DNA of 24,524 nt from Paratractidigestivibacter sp963658035 (GTDB lineage Bacteria; Actinomycetota; Coriobacteriia; Coriobacteriales; Atopobiaceae), in NCBI GenBank assembly GCA_963658035.1, contig CAVKOL010000015.1, positions 1 to 24,524 on the forward strand. The letters run 5' to 3'. The notes under the pieces were generated by a model, which did not search any database, was not told the origin of the DNA, and saw only the letters and a program-made list of their open reading frames with translations. Of the stretch, positions 15,801-23,124 are shown one piece after another. The position numbers were made by a program, and so were the translations under genes. Positions within the stretch are counted from its first letter, which is position 1; each line of letters opens with the position of its first letter.

Positions 15801-17320
15801 CATGTCAAGAGACCGACGGCACGGCAGACGTGTGCGCCTTTAGGCTCGGCACCAAGCAGTCCCAGGTAGAGGCCGAGATCAGCCTCTCCAACGTGGCCTC
15901 CATCACCATGCGAGGAAAGCACGAGGACAACGTCCCCTTCACCTATACCCTCGGCGGCGACACGCCCGAGGAGAAGCTTAACCGCGTCATCAAATACGAC
16001 GCTGCGACCTGCACGTTGAGCGACGTCGAGACTTCGGGCTACACATCGGACGCGAACATCTTCGCGTCCGCCGACGGCAAGCGCCTCTACACCGTGCGCT
16101 TGAGCGAGGGCGGCGACTACCAGCTGAGCGACGAGGCCCAGGCCCTTCTCGACGAGGGCGCCGGCCTGCAGAGCTCCGTCCACTACTGCCCGGACACGGG
16201 CGCCAACTATGGCGGCGCGGCAACCGATGACGACCAGCAAGAACCGGTTTACCAGCTGCTCGAGTCCCGTTGGATTGAGTCTCTGGGCGCGTTCCACAAG
16301 TTCTATCCCATCGCACGCCTTTCCTTCGCGCCCGATAACACAAGTATCCTGGCCTGCGCAAACGGCCGTCGCGACTTTGTGATGGCGAGCTTGACCAACC
16401 TGCCGCAGATGGAAGACGCCGACACGAGCGAAGCGCTCGACGTCAAGTCCGACATCTACCACGTGAGCGTTCCCGATGTCGTTGCTATCCAGTGTGAGGG
16501 CGTGACCGTGGGCACGTCCTTCGCCGCCGCGGGCGACACCGTGACCTACGAGGTCGAGGTCTCCAACATCGGCAACTGCTTGGTCAACGGTTTCACCGTG
16601 ACCCTTCGCGACGGGGACGGCAAAGTCATTGACGAGAAGGCCTGCGACGACCTGCGCGAGTACCTGCAGGAGACCCCGGACAACTACCACCCCGTCTACG
16701 AGGACGGCGAGGCCGTCATGGACGAGGACGGCTCCGTGGTCACCGAGTTCGTCGAGGATATCCGCGACACCTCCGGCATCCTGTGGCCCGGGTTCCTGCG
16801 CAAGTACCGCTTTAGCTTCACCATGCCCGAGGGTTACGAGGGAAAGACCGAGTTCAGCGTCCAGGTGAGCGAGCCGCGCTCCAACCCGTACGCCAACGCC
16901 CTCACGGCCGACGGCGTGCTGCAGGCCGGCAATCTCTCGATGCCGAGCCACCTGTCCTGGCTCGAGCCCGAGGACTTTGCCGAGACGCTCCTTGGCGCCA
17001 GCCTCCAGACCATCTGCGACCCGCGCCGCATGCCCTTCTCCATGGAGCAAAAGGCCGTGTCCGAGGCCGTTGCCACGAGCTTCTCGGCGGTGCCTGCCAC
17101 CTACCAGACCGACGACGACATCGATGGCGGCGGGTACGAGCCCGAGCCTACGCCCGAGCCCAGCGACAACTCCGGCAAGAAGGCCGCCAAGGTCAAGGTC
17201 CCCGAGACCGGCGACAAGCTGCGCTCCGCCAAGGGTGTGGCCGCCGCAGCCCTGGTGACAGCGGCCGCCGCCGGCGCCGTCAAGCACCACGAGGCCAAAC
17301 GCGAGGACGATGCCTCGTAA
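12812..17320 (+). CDS. Large Tat-exported, sortase-anchored surface protein
   Basis: The product has 1502 residues. The N-terminus carries a twin-arginine signal: SRRTFLS (Arg36-Arg37), a hydrophobic stretch 42-57 and a likely cut after AYA67. The C-terminus carries a sorting signal: an EPEPTPEPSD Pro/Glu spacer, VPETG at 1463-1467 (an LPXTG variant), a short Ala-rich hydrophobic segment and a basic tail. Residues about 70-190 look like a beta-sandwich (carboxypeptidase-regulatory or Cna-B-like: GGVKVTITSLYNQKQVVATTGDDGFVPV). The middle is rich in Gly, Asp and aromatic residues, with repeated beta strands. Residues about 1220-1370 resemble a CARDB/DUF11 domain (GDTVTYEVEVSNIGNCLVNGFTVTL). AAGGAGG before the ATG supports the start. 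It is a single gene with its own terminator. Adhesion or surface sensing is plausible; no enzyme motif was seen. Confidence 0.88.
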   Translation: MESQPKHLSANANRASRRRAKHDDSTTLMPNPTVSRRTFLSATAVVGALSFLGSLVSPKGTVVNAYADEAGNTHFSVYVLGKDEVPVMAMRQTATGNVAVGGVKVTITSLYNQKQVVATTGDDGFVPVHIRDLSFQCDEDDASSYAFFADVTASADGYRDVHFTKEYLESAVPADEDGSRPNVVEIPMEADDGSSYLLSASMDDVDILHSSAPAQIGDYNDIEHTIAVEVACAATASSTAATVSLIVDDTEWGSATAVQDPDKSNLSKASFTDCFLSKIQAGQKLKLRFQVPGEATKTVTLPLEFEPAVTVGLGSNKIQAAPGTPVNDVRGPFSMMWFFGEGDQMSFGIPLVPLEFFADMTGNHGFSVTILTFQPWKNVNGQSEKPDGFKMFGGKVGMAGWNDWKKNVVGKSWGNLKDAMTDDNDDLRFLGASKFSSQLAVNMDVSLMGYAKSEYIDKDAMSGDTKGSGFLGISGRVGLDISMGQQYIVGIYPLYLSIDISFSVTVRSGLMMRFKNYLEDVEWYYNPLNVFPGIVNLCAQASLTVGCGLRGVVGVGVRGYAFFSGTALIGQTKQEDEPVTYTAKAQAGLQVFIQVFVFYKSFLICHPAEWNYPEQNATALNKALDSLDFSDAKTFSQEALLATAEFKTEKTEAADDDTLAAAPETFTPIRSHVLVDRSPLVAAGPADAPGFATPYGALDANGDVLLGASCTSDLACEDHQDAFKSVKTYNPRLGLIPVEQEVIYDQVFSNSHVRTFTGNAYYSDNPEKSAVMARLVTVSIPDNAMQTWTRTRVYVRPWDAEKGDFGAEQVIAFNVDGLEAKNRYDVDYDIDVVDMDGKTYLALAVTSIEVDGAEQIGYDEASNRQFLTFMLWDLERGCATWVKSLHSVLTENDRSTYHPRVVVEGKLNCGVHQWQHICCFYYFRKIVGAEQSEGIFASTYYAYDGQAGTTGDYGNGINIAGASSGKFTGNGTFDVACPDHSSWQFPDYTLGLLAVVACQETDGTADVCAFRLGTKQSQVEAEISLSNVASITMRGKHEDNVPFTYTLGGDTPEEKLNRVIKYDAATCTLSDVETSGYTSDANIFASADGKRLYTVRLSEGGDYQLSDEAQALLDEGAGLQSSVHYCPDTGANYGGAATDDDQQEPVYQLLESRWIESLGAFHKFYPIARLSFAPDNTSILACANGRRDFVMASLTNLPQMEDADTSEALDVKSDIYHVSVPDVVAIQCEGVTVGTSFAAAGDTVTYEVEVSNIGNCLVNGFTVTLRDGDGKVIDEKACDDLREYLQETPDNYHPVYEDGEAVMDEDGSVVTEFVEDIRDTSGILWPGFLRKYRFSFTMPEGYEGKTEFSVQVSEPRSNPYANALTADGVLQAGNLSMPSHLSWLEPEDFAETLLGASLQTICDPRRMPFSMEQKAVSEAVATSFSAVPATYQTDDDIDGGGYEPEPTPEPSDNSGKKAAKVKVPETGDKLRSAKGVAAAALVTAAAAGAVKHHEAKREDDAS

Positions 17321-17348
17321 CCGGGCATCCGCACCAAGCCCAAACCGC

Positions 17349-17385
17349 AAAACCGCCGCCCGTCCCCACGACGAGCGGCGGTTTT
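17349..17385 (+). terminator. Terminator of the surface-protein gene
   Basis: AAAACCGCCGC (17349-17359) and GCGGCGGTTTT (17375-17385) form an 11-bp stem with a 15-nt loop. It ends in TTTT, 28 bp after the stop codon. Confidence 0.85.
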
Positions 17386-17419
17386 CTCCGCTTCCGCGCC
17401 ACGCCTTGGCCCCTAAACG

Positions 17420-17544
17420 CGAAAAGCGGCGGCAGTATCGAGGTTGCTCGAGTAGACCCCGTCTCCCGGGTCACAAAATCCCAGTTGGCAATTGCCCGCA
17501 ACCGGGGTCTACTCGGCAAATCCTCTAACTGCCGCCGCTTTTCG
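17420..17544. repeat. Nested inverted-repeat element, copy D (reverse orientation)
   Basis: The outer arms CGAAAAGCGGCGGCAG (17420-17435) and CTGCCGCCGCTTTTCG (17529-17544) are perfect 16-bp complements. The inner arms CGAGTAGACCCCG (17449-17461) and CGGGGTCTACTCG (17503-17515) are perfect 13-bp complements. The centre holds CCCAGTTGGC (17480-17489), the reverse complement of the shared core GCCAACTGGG, so this copy is inverted relative to the others. It lies between two converging genes and may also end transcription from both sides. Confidence 0.88.
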
Positions 17545-17564
17545 AAAATACGTGTGACGCTACC

Positions 17565-19853
17565 CTACTTGGCCGCCTTCTCGCGGTTGAAGTTGATGAG
17601 GCAGCCGGCCTTGACGATGGCGCGCTCCTCGGGCGTCATGGCCGCGATGTAGAGCTTGACCTGCTCGCAGGCGCCGTCGGCGCGCACGACGTAGGCCGCG
17701 ATGTCGTCCAGCTCGCCGTCCAGGGCCGCGCGGATGCCGGGCACGTAGACGTAGTCGCCCACCTCGAAGTTGGGCTCGCCGGCCATCTGGAAGGGCAGCA
17801 TGCCCCAGTTCATGACGTTGGAACGGTAGCGCTTGGTGGCGTACTCGTTCACGATGTTGGCCAGGCCGCCGATGACGCGCTGGCAGCTGGCGGCCTGCTC
17901 GCGGGCCGAGCCGTCGCCGGGCTTGACGGCGTAGACCATGCTGCCGTACTCGGTGGCAGAGGCGTCGGCCGCAACGCCTTCGCCCTCAAGCGCCGAGAAG
18001 ACCGCGGCAAGTGCAGGATCCGCCTCGACAAGGCTCTGACCTGCGACGCGTTTCTTCTCCACGGCATCGACGGCCTTGGAGCGGCCCACGTACTCGGGGT
18101 CGCGGCGGCTCAAGGTGAACTCGGCCAGGCCCAAGGGGTTCGAGCGGTAGGAGCTGGTCTCGCCAGAGGGAATGAGCTCGTCGGTGGTGGTCACCGGGTC
18201 CATGATCTTGGAGCAGACCTTGAGCAAGATGTTGTCGGCCAAGGGCTCCATGGCAGGCCAGGGCTTGATGTTGGGGCCCTCGACCAGGGGCGACTCAACC
18301 TCGGCCTTGCCGTAGCCCCAGTACACGCGCTTGTCGTAGGGCGCGGAGTCAAAGACGTACTCGCACTTCTCGTCCCAGACCTCGTCGGGAAGCTCGGTGG
18401 CCGCGGTCAAAACGCCGCCGTTTGCCGCCGTGGCCGCGATGGAACGCGCGTCCATAAGGGCGACGGCCGCGAGCTGGCCGTTTCCGGGCTTGGAGCCCTC
18501 GCGGTTGGGGAAGTTGCGGGTGGTGTGGCGGATGGACAGGCCGTTGTTGGCAGGCGTGTCGCCCGCGCCAAAGCAGGGCCCGCAGAAGGCCGTGCGCACG
18601 ATGGCGCCCGCCTCCATGAGGTCGTAGAGGTAGCCGCGGCGGGCAAGCTCGAGCGCGACGGGCTGGCTCGTGGGGTAAACGGCCAGGTTGAACTCGCCGT
18701 TTCCGGTGTTGGCGCCCTTAAGCACGCGGGCCGCCTGCACCACGCTGTCGTAGTTACCGCCCGAGCAGCCGGCGATGACGCCCTGCTGGACGTGCAGCTT
18801 GCCGTCCTTGACCTTGTCCAGAAGCGAGAAATTGACCTTCTCGCCGCCGATGCGCGCGGCCTCGACCTCGACGTCGTGCAGGATATCGGTGAGGTTCTCG
18901 TTGAGCTCGTCGATGGTGAAGCCGTTGGAGGGGTGGAACGGCAGCGCAATCATGGGCTTCACGGCCGAGAGGTCCACGTAGACGCAGCCGTCGTAGTAGG
19001 CGACGTCGGCCGGGGCCAGCTTCTTGTAGTCGTCGGCGCGGCCGTGGGCGGCGAGAAACGCCTGCGTGTCCTCGTCGGTTGCCCACACCGAGGAAAGGCA
19101 GGTGGTCTCGGTGGTCATGACGTCGACGCCGTTGCGGTAGTCGGTGGTCATGCTCGCGATGCCGGGTCCCACGAACTCCATGACCTTGTTCTTGACGTAT
19201 CCGCAGGCAAAGACCTCGCGGATGATCGCCAGCGCGACGTCGTGCGGGCCCACGCCGGGACGCGGCGCGCCGTCGAGGTAGATGGCAACGACGCCGGGAT
19301 AAGCCACGTCGTAGGTGTCGCGCAGCAGCTGCTTGGCCAGCTCACCGCCGCCCTCGCCCACGGCCATCGTGCCCAGGGCGCCGTAGCGGGTGTGGGAGTC
19401 GGAGCCCAAGATCATCTTGCCGCAGCCGGCGAAGTTCTCGCGCATGAACGAGTGGATGACCGCGATGTGCGGGGGCACGAAGATGCCGCCGTACTTCTTG
19501 GCGGCCGAAAGGCCAAAGACGTGGTCGTCCTCGTTGATGGTGCCGCCCACCGCGCACAGCGAGTTGTGGCAGTTGGTGAGCACGTAGGGCAGCGGGAACT
19601 TCTCCATGCCCGAGGCGCGCGCCGTCTGGATGATGCCCACGAAGGTGATGTCGTGGCTGGCCATGGCGTCGAAGCGGACCTTGAGCATCTCCGGGTCGCC
19701 GGAGGTGTTGTGCGCCTGCAGGATCGAATAGGCGATCGTGCCCTTCTTGGCCTCGGCCGGGCTGGCGGCGATGCCTGCCCCGGCGGCCTGGCTTTGCGGC
19801 ACGACCTTGGAGCCGCCCAGCAGGTAAACGCCCTCGTCATAGAGCTTGACCAT
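17565..19853 (-). CDS. Aconitase-family hydratase (YbhJ-like)
   Basis: The 762-residue product belongs to the aconitase superfamily, whose members isomerise or hydrate carboxylic acids with a [4Fe-4S] cluster. The three cluster cysteines are visible: Cys363 in AGCSGGNYDS, and Cys424 and Cys427 in AFCGPCFGAGD. GSDSHTRYGALGTMAVGEGGGE (150-171) is the superfamily signature. The C-terminal swivel domain includes YRSNVMNWGMLPFQMAG. Length and motif wording fit the E. coli YbhJ group, annotated only as hydratase, rather than AcnA or AcnB, so the substrate is unknown. The ATG at 19853 has AAAGGAG and GAGGGG upstream. It is divergent from the YbaK-like gene and convergent with the surface-protein gene. 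No cluster residue is missing. Confidence 0.87.
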   Translation of the reverse strand: MVKLYDEGVYLLGGSKVVPQSQAAGAGIAASPAEAKKGTIAYSILQAHNTSGDPEMLKVRFDAMASHDITFVGIIQTARASGMEKFPLPYVLTNCHNSLCAVGGTINEDDHVFGLSAAKKYGGIFVPPHIAVIHSFMRENFAGCGKMILGSDSHTRYGALGTMAVGEGGGELAKQLLRDTYDVAYPGVVAIYLDGAPRPGVGPHDVALAIIREVFACGYVKNKVMEFVGPGIASMTTDYRNGVDVMTTETTCLSSVWATDEDTQAFLAAHGRADDYKKLAPADVAYYDGCVYVDLSAVKPMIALPFHPSNGFTIDELNENLTDILHDVEVEAARIGGEKVNFSLLDKVKDGKLHVQQGVIAGCSGGNYDSVVQAARVLKGANTGNGEFNLAVYPTSQPVALELARRGYLYDLMEAGAIVRTAFCGPCFGAGDTPANNGLSIRHTTRNFPNREGSKPGNGQLAAVALMDARSIAATAANGGVLTAATELPDEVWDEKCEYVFDSAPYDKRVYWGYGKAEVESPLVEGPNIKPWPAMEPLADNILLKVCSKIMDPVTTTDELIPSGETSSYRSNPLGLAEFTLSRRDPEYVGRSKAVDAVEKKRVAGQSLVEADPALAAVFSALEGEGVAADASATEYGSMVYAVKPGDGSAREQAASCQRVIGGLANIVNEYATKRYRSNVMNWGMLPFQMAGEPNFEVGDYVYVPGIRAALDGELDDIAAYVVRADGACEQVKLYIAAMTPEERAIVKAGCLINFNREKAAK

Positions 19854-20021
19854 GCAAACCCCTCTCCTTTATCGGCCCCTTTTGGGGCACAAAATGCTTG
19901 GGTGAAGCAACATATCCATTATCCACGCCTGGGTTGCCGACAGATTTCGCAAAAGTCAAAGGCCGCCCCGTGCGCTACGATTCATTCGAAAAACACCCTC
20001 AAAGCAATACTGGAGAAGACC

Positions 20022-20555
20022 GTGGAAACCCAGACCTGGCCGGACACCCACACCATCCCCGGCGCCCTTACCAAGGCCGACATCTATCGCCTGTTAGACG
20101 AGCGCGGCATCGAGTACCAGGCCGTCGAGCACCCGCCGGTCTTCACCGTGGAGGAGGCCGAGCGCCTGGCCAAGCTGCCCTTCTCGGCGCACGAGGCCAA
20201 GAACCTCTTTTTGCGCGACCCCAAGCACCGCAACTATTACCTGGTCACGGTGCCCGACCACAAGCAAGTGGACCTCAAGGTGCTGCAGGAGCGCCTGGGG
20301 TCCAAGCGCCTGTCGTTTGCCTCGGAGGCCGACCTTGCCGAGAAGATCGGCATCTATCCCGGCTCGGTCACGCCCTTCGCGGCGTTGAACGACGCGGCCC
20401 GCACGGTCAACGTCGCCCTGGACGCCGACTTCGAGCGCTGGGGCTGGATCGGCTGCCACCCCTGCAGCAACACGGCCTCCATCCACGTGCGCACGGCCGA
20501 CGTCGAGGCGCTGCTGCGCGACCACGGCAGCCCCTTCACCTACATCGAGCTGTAA
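20022..20555 (+). CDS. YbaK/ProX-type aminoacyl-tRNA deacylase
   Basis: The 177-residue product matches the PrdX/ProXp-ala group of trans-editing proteins, which remove wrongly attached amino acids (usually Ala) from tRNA-Pro. Visible motifs: VEHPPVFTVEEAERL, the catalytic Lys60 in AKNLFLRD, YYLVTVPDHKQVDLK, and WIGCHPCSNTASI. The frame is open far upstream opposite the hydratase gene, but that part is antisense. I chose GTG 20022-20024 because the family N-terminus begins here and GGAG lies 6 nt upstream. The next gene follows after 42 bp, so they may share a transcript. Confidence 0.9.
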   Translation: METQTWPDTHTIPGALTKADIYRLLDERGIEYQAVEHPPVFTVEEAERLAKLPFSAHEAKNLFLRDPKHRNYYLVTVPDHKQVDLKVLQERLGSKRLSFASEADLAEKIGIYPGSVTPFAALNDAARTVNVALDADFERWGWIGCHPCSNTASIHVRTADVEALLRDHGSPFTYIEL

Positions 20556-20597
20556 GATAGCCCAGTAAACCGCAAACGCGCAGAAGGCGAGAAGACC

Positions 20598-21416
20598 ATG
20601 GCAACTAAGAGAATCGCGATCGTCACCGGGGCCACGTCGGGCGTGGGCCGCGAGTTCGTGCGGCAGCTGGACACCGAGTTCTGCGGCGCGATCGACGAGA
20701 TGTGGCTGGTTGCCAGAAGCGAGGCGGGCCTGGTGGCCGTGGACGAGGAGACCTCCCATGCCTGCCGTCTGTTCCCGCTGGACCTCACGCGCAAGGCCAG
20801 CTGGGCCGCCATCGAGGCCGAGCTTGCCGCGCAGGACGACGTGCAGGTCATGTGGCTCGTGAACTCGGCGGGCTACGGGCGCTTTGGGCGCATGTGGGAC
20901 ATCGACGCCGCCGACAACGTTGGTATGGTGCGCCTGAACTGCGTGGCGCTGACGGCCATGTGCTCGGCCGCGCTGCCGTACATGGACCGTGGGTCGTGCA
21001 TCGTGAACCTGGCCTCGGTCGCAGGGCTCATGCCGCAGCCGGAGCTTTCGGTCTACTGCGCGACCAAGCGCTTTGTGCTGGACGTCACGCGCACCTTGAA
21101 CTACGAGCTCAAGGGCACCGGAATCACCGCCTGCGCCCTGTGCCCCAAGTTCATGGACACCCGCTTTTTGGACAACGCCGGCGACGCCCAGGCCGTGCGC
21201 CGCATGACCAGCATCGGGTTCGAGGACGTGGAGCACGTGGTGAGCTGTGCCATCAGGGACGCGCAGGCCGGGCGCGCGATGTGCATCCCGGCTCCCGACA
21301 TGAAGGTGGCCTACGCGGCCGCCAAGGTGCTGCCCGCCAACCTGGTCTTCAAGGCGCAGGACGCGTGGTTTAGCCTGGTTGCGGGGCCGTCGACGCAAAG
21401 CCGGCCGCAGCGGTAG
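20598..21416 (+). CDS. Short-chain dehydrogenase/reductase
   Basis: The 272-residue protein has the classical SDR Rossmann fold. The cofactor loop is TGATSGVG (10-17), followed by NSAG (89-92), catalytic Ser140 in NLASVAG, and Tyr153/Lys157 in YCATK. The C-terminal part (CPKFMDTRFLDNAG) fits SDRs acting on carbonyl or hydroxyl groups. The substrate and the choice of NAD or NADP cannot be read reliably. The ATG follows AGAAGGCGAGAAG, in which a GGCGAGAA octamer overlaps the ribosome-binding region. It converges with the acetyltransferase gene, with only 6 bp between stop codons. Confidence 0.92.
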   Translation: MATKRIAIVTGATSGVGREFVRQLDTEFCGAIDEMWLVARSEAGLVAVDEETSHACRLFPLDLTRKASWAAIEAELAAQDDVQVMWLVNSAGYGRFGRMWDIDAADNVGMVRLNCVALTAMCSAALPYMDRGSCIVNLASVAGLMPQPELSVYCATKRFVLDVTRTLNYELKGTGITACALCPKFMDTRFLDNAGDAQAVRRMTSIGFEDVEHVVSCAIRDAQAGRAMCIPAPDMKVAYAAAKVLPANLVFKAQDAWFSLVAGPSTQSRPQR

Positions 21417-21422
21417 AACCCT

Positions 21423-21857
21423 CTACTTCCCAATCTTTACAAGCGAGCGCACGCGGTAGTTGAGATCGGTGCGGTCGACAAATCCCATGCGCTCCCAAAA
21501 CGCGTTGGCGCAGTCGTTGGCCGCGAAGGCCACCAGCGCCACCGTGAAGATCTGCTTTTGCCCAAGGGCATCCAACGCCGCGCGGACAAGGGCAGACCCC
21601 ACTCCCTGGCGGCGAAACTCCTGCATAACGCCCATGTGGTAGATGTAGCCGCGCCGACCGTCCTCGGTGGCCAGGATCGCGCCCACCAGCCGGCCCTGGT
21701 CGTCTAGCGCGGCAAAGCAGGTGTCGGGGTTTCTCGCCAACAGGCGGCTTATGGCCTCGCGGGAGTCCTCGGTATCCGAAAGCGCGGTGCCGCGGCAAAC
21801 GAGCCACAGGTCAACCAAGGCGTCGTAGTCATCGCAGGTGATGGGTCGGATCAACAT
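21423..21857 (-). CDS. GNAT-family N-acetyltransferase
   Basis: The 144-residue GNAT protein would move an acetyl group from acetyl-CoA to an amine. The acetyl-CoA binding motif is RRQGVG (82-87) in VMQEFRRQGVGSALVRAAL, preceded by the YIYHMGV strand and followed by NDCANAFWERMGFVDRT, the usual C-terminal GNAT signature. I chose ATG 21855-21857 because AAGGAG lies 5 nt before it. A GTG five codons further up falls within that ribosome site region and is unlikely to be used. The substrate is unknown. Confidence 0.92.
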   Translation of the reverse strand: MLIRPITCDDYDALVDLWLVCRGTALSDTEDSREAISRLLARNPDTCFAALDDQGRLVGAILATEDGRRGYIYHMGVMQEFRRQGVGSALVRAALDALGQKQIFTVALVAFAANDCANAFWERMGFVDRTDLNYRVRSLVKIGK

Positions 21858-21977
21858 GGCCGCTCCTTCCACGAGGTTTACCCCATGGTACCCAATCGGG
21901 CGAGAAAATCACGTCTCAACTGGCCTTTATTGGCTCTATGGCGAGAATTGCCCACCCGGCACGGGCATTCAACGGCC

Positions 21978-22184
21978 TTAATCGTCCGGCTGCCACTCCA
22001 AAAGGTCGCCCGGCTGGCAATCCAGGGCGCGACAAATGGCCTCCATCGTCGAGAAGCGCATGGCGCTCACCTTGCCGCACTTGAGGCGGCTGAGGTTGAC
22101 CTCCGAGATGCCGATCTGGCTAGCCAGGTCCTTCGAGCGCACTTTGCGGTCGGCCATCACGCGGTCCAGTCTCACAACTATCAT
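21978..22184 (-). CDS. Small XRE-family regulator (YozG-like)
   Basis: The 68-residue protein is a single helix-turn-helix domain, MIVVRLDRVMADRKVRSKDLASQIGISEVNLSRLKCGKVSAMRFSTMEAICRALDCQPGDLLEW, close to the YozG/HTH_26 type. Such genes usually follow a small membrane protein gene (DUF2975), but none is seen here. Instead a 13-codon ORF lies just upstream in the same frame, separated only by TAG-GCT-CAG. Palindromes at 22296-22330 are possible targets. The ATG has a weak AGG site, which fits coupling to translation of the mini-ORF. Confidence 0.85.
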   Translation of the reverse strand: MIVVRLDRVMADRKVRSKDLASQIGISEVNLSRLKCGKVSAMRFSTMEAICRALDCQPGDLLEWQPDD

Positions 22185-22190
22185 CTGAGC

Positions 22191-22232
22191 CTAAACCAGC
22201 CCGTCGTCTGGCCGATAGTTCTTCTCGCCCAT
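22191..22232 (-). CDS. 13-codon leader ORF before the XRE regulator
   Basis: It reads MGEKNYRPDDGLV and then TAG. AAGGGAG lies 6 nt before the ATG, a much better ribosome site than the one before the XRE gene. The TAG is in frame with the XRE start 6 nt further on. It may be a coupling leader peptide, the remnant of a lost upstream gene, or an N-terminal extension cut by an amber stop. The TTCTCGCC octamer (22222-22229) lies inside it. Too short to judge by coding bias. Confidence 0.4.
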   Translation of the reverse strand: MGEKNYRPDDGLV

Positions 22233-22295
22233 GGTCTTCTCCCTTACTGCGCAGGGGCTTTAAACCAATGCCCACAGGCGCCGGAAATCTGATTA

Positions 22296-22330
22296 ACGAT
22301 ATCGTACTGTTAATTATCGTTTATTGATAA
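22296..22330. promoter_or_regulatory. Two palindromes in an AT-rich divergent promoter region
   Basis: ACGATATCGT (22296-22305) is a perfect palindrome. TTATC (22314-22318) and GATAA (22326-22330) are complementary halves of a second. They lie between the divergent XRE and xpt-like genes in the most AT-rich stretch nearby, and are likely to hold promoters and an XRE operator. I cannot place -35/-10 boxes with confidence. Confidence 0.4.
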
Positions 22331-22371
22331 GCTACCTATGGCGTGTCGGTGAACGGTAGTATCTTGGCCCG

Positions 22372-22386
22372 GAAACGGCACGTTTC
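22372..22386 (+). promoter_or_regulatory. Inverted repeat upstream of the xpt-like gene
   Basis: GAAACG (22372-22377) and CGTTTC (22381-22386) are exact complements around GCA, followed by CATTAT (22391-22396), a possible -10. It may be an operator or leader hairpin. I see no purine-riboswitch sequence. Confidence 0.35.
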
Positions 22387-22448
22387 GTGGCATTATGTTC
22401 TGCATCCAAAATTCGCGTGCAAACACAGACCATCTGGGAGGCCAGCGC

Positions 22449-23027
22449 ATGAAGGAGCTCGAGGACCGCATCCGCCAGGACGGTATCGTTCGTGAAGGTA
22501 ATGTCCTGAAGGTTGACAGTTTCCTCAACCACCAGTGCGACGTGGCGCTTTACGACCATATGGGCGCCGAGTGGGCGCGCCTTTTTGCCGGCAAGAAGGT
22601 CGATAAGATCTTGACCATCGAGAGCTCAGGCATCGGCATCGCCTGTGTCGCGTCCCAACACTTTGGCGGCGTGCCCGTGGTCTTCGCGCGCAAGACCGAG
22701 AGCAAGAACCTCGACGGCGAGCAGTACCGCACGCAGATCAAGAGCTACACCAAGGGCCGCATCTACGAGGTCATCGTTGCCAAGCGCTTCCTTAACGCCG
22801 GCGAGCACGTCATCGTGGTCGACGACTTTTTGGCCATGGGCTGCGCCCTTAACGGCCTACTTGAGATCTGCGACGAGGCCGGCGTCGTGGTCGAGGGCAT
22901 CGGCATCGCGGTCGAGAAGGGCTTCCAGCCCGGCGGTGCGCAGCTTCGCGAGCGCGGCTACCAGGTGGAGTCGCTGGCCATCGTCGACGGCATGGATGAC
23001 AAGACCGGCGAGATCACCTTTAGGTAG
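22449..23027 (+). CDS. xpt: Xanthine phosphoribosyltransferase
   Basis: The 192-residue product matches Xpt (194 residues in B. subtilis), which converts xanthine and PRPP to XMP in purine salvage. Visible features are KVDSFLNHQCDV near the N-terminus, IESSGIGIACVASQHFGG, and the PRPP-binding loop VIVVDDFLAMGCAL (121-134). The frame is open 18 codons further up, but ATG 22449 has GGGAGG 7 nt before it and gives the family length. It is a single gene followed by a strong terminator. An adenine phosphoribosyltransferase role is less likely given the length and motifs. Confidence 0.92.
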   Translation: MKELEDRIRQDGIVREGNVLKVDSFLNHQCDVALYDHMGAEWARLFAGKKVDKILTIESSGIGIACVASQHFGGVPVVFARKTESKNLDGEQYRTQIKSYTKGRIYEVIVAKRFLNAGEHVIVVDDFLAMGCALNGLLEICDEAGVVVEGIGIAVEKGFQPGGAQLRERGYQVESLAIVDGMDDKTGEITFR

Positions 23028-23062
23028 GGTCTCGCGGCACTCCCCCACATCGTTTGAACCCC

Positions 23063-23086
23063 AGGCGCCCACCCGGGCGCCTTTTT
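23063..23086 (+). terminator. Terminator of xpt
   Basis: AGGCGCCC (23063-23070) and GGGCGCCT (23075-23082) form an 8-bp stem with a 4-nt loop, followed by TTTTT. Confidence 0.92.
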
Positions 23087-23124
23087 CATGCCGACGAGCG
23101 CCCTTTTGGGGTCCGCGATGCATC

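Noticed and set aside
12956..17350. A 1464-codon open frame on the minus strand opposite the surface-protein gene
   Set aside because: This is an antisense frame caused by codon bias. The plus-strand frame has a Tat signal, a sorting motif and a good ribosome site, and the minus one has no recognisable domain.
18525..20021. Upstream extension of the YbaK-like frame opposite the hydratase gene
   Set aside because: The extension has shadow composition, and the family N-terminus and a ribosome site are at 20022.
22233..22448. Purine riboswitch upstream of xpt
   Set aside because: I could not find the conserved three-way-junction bases or an anti-terminator. Only short inverted repeats are present.
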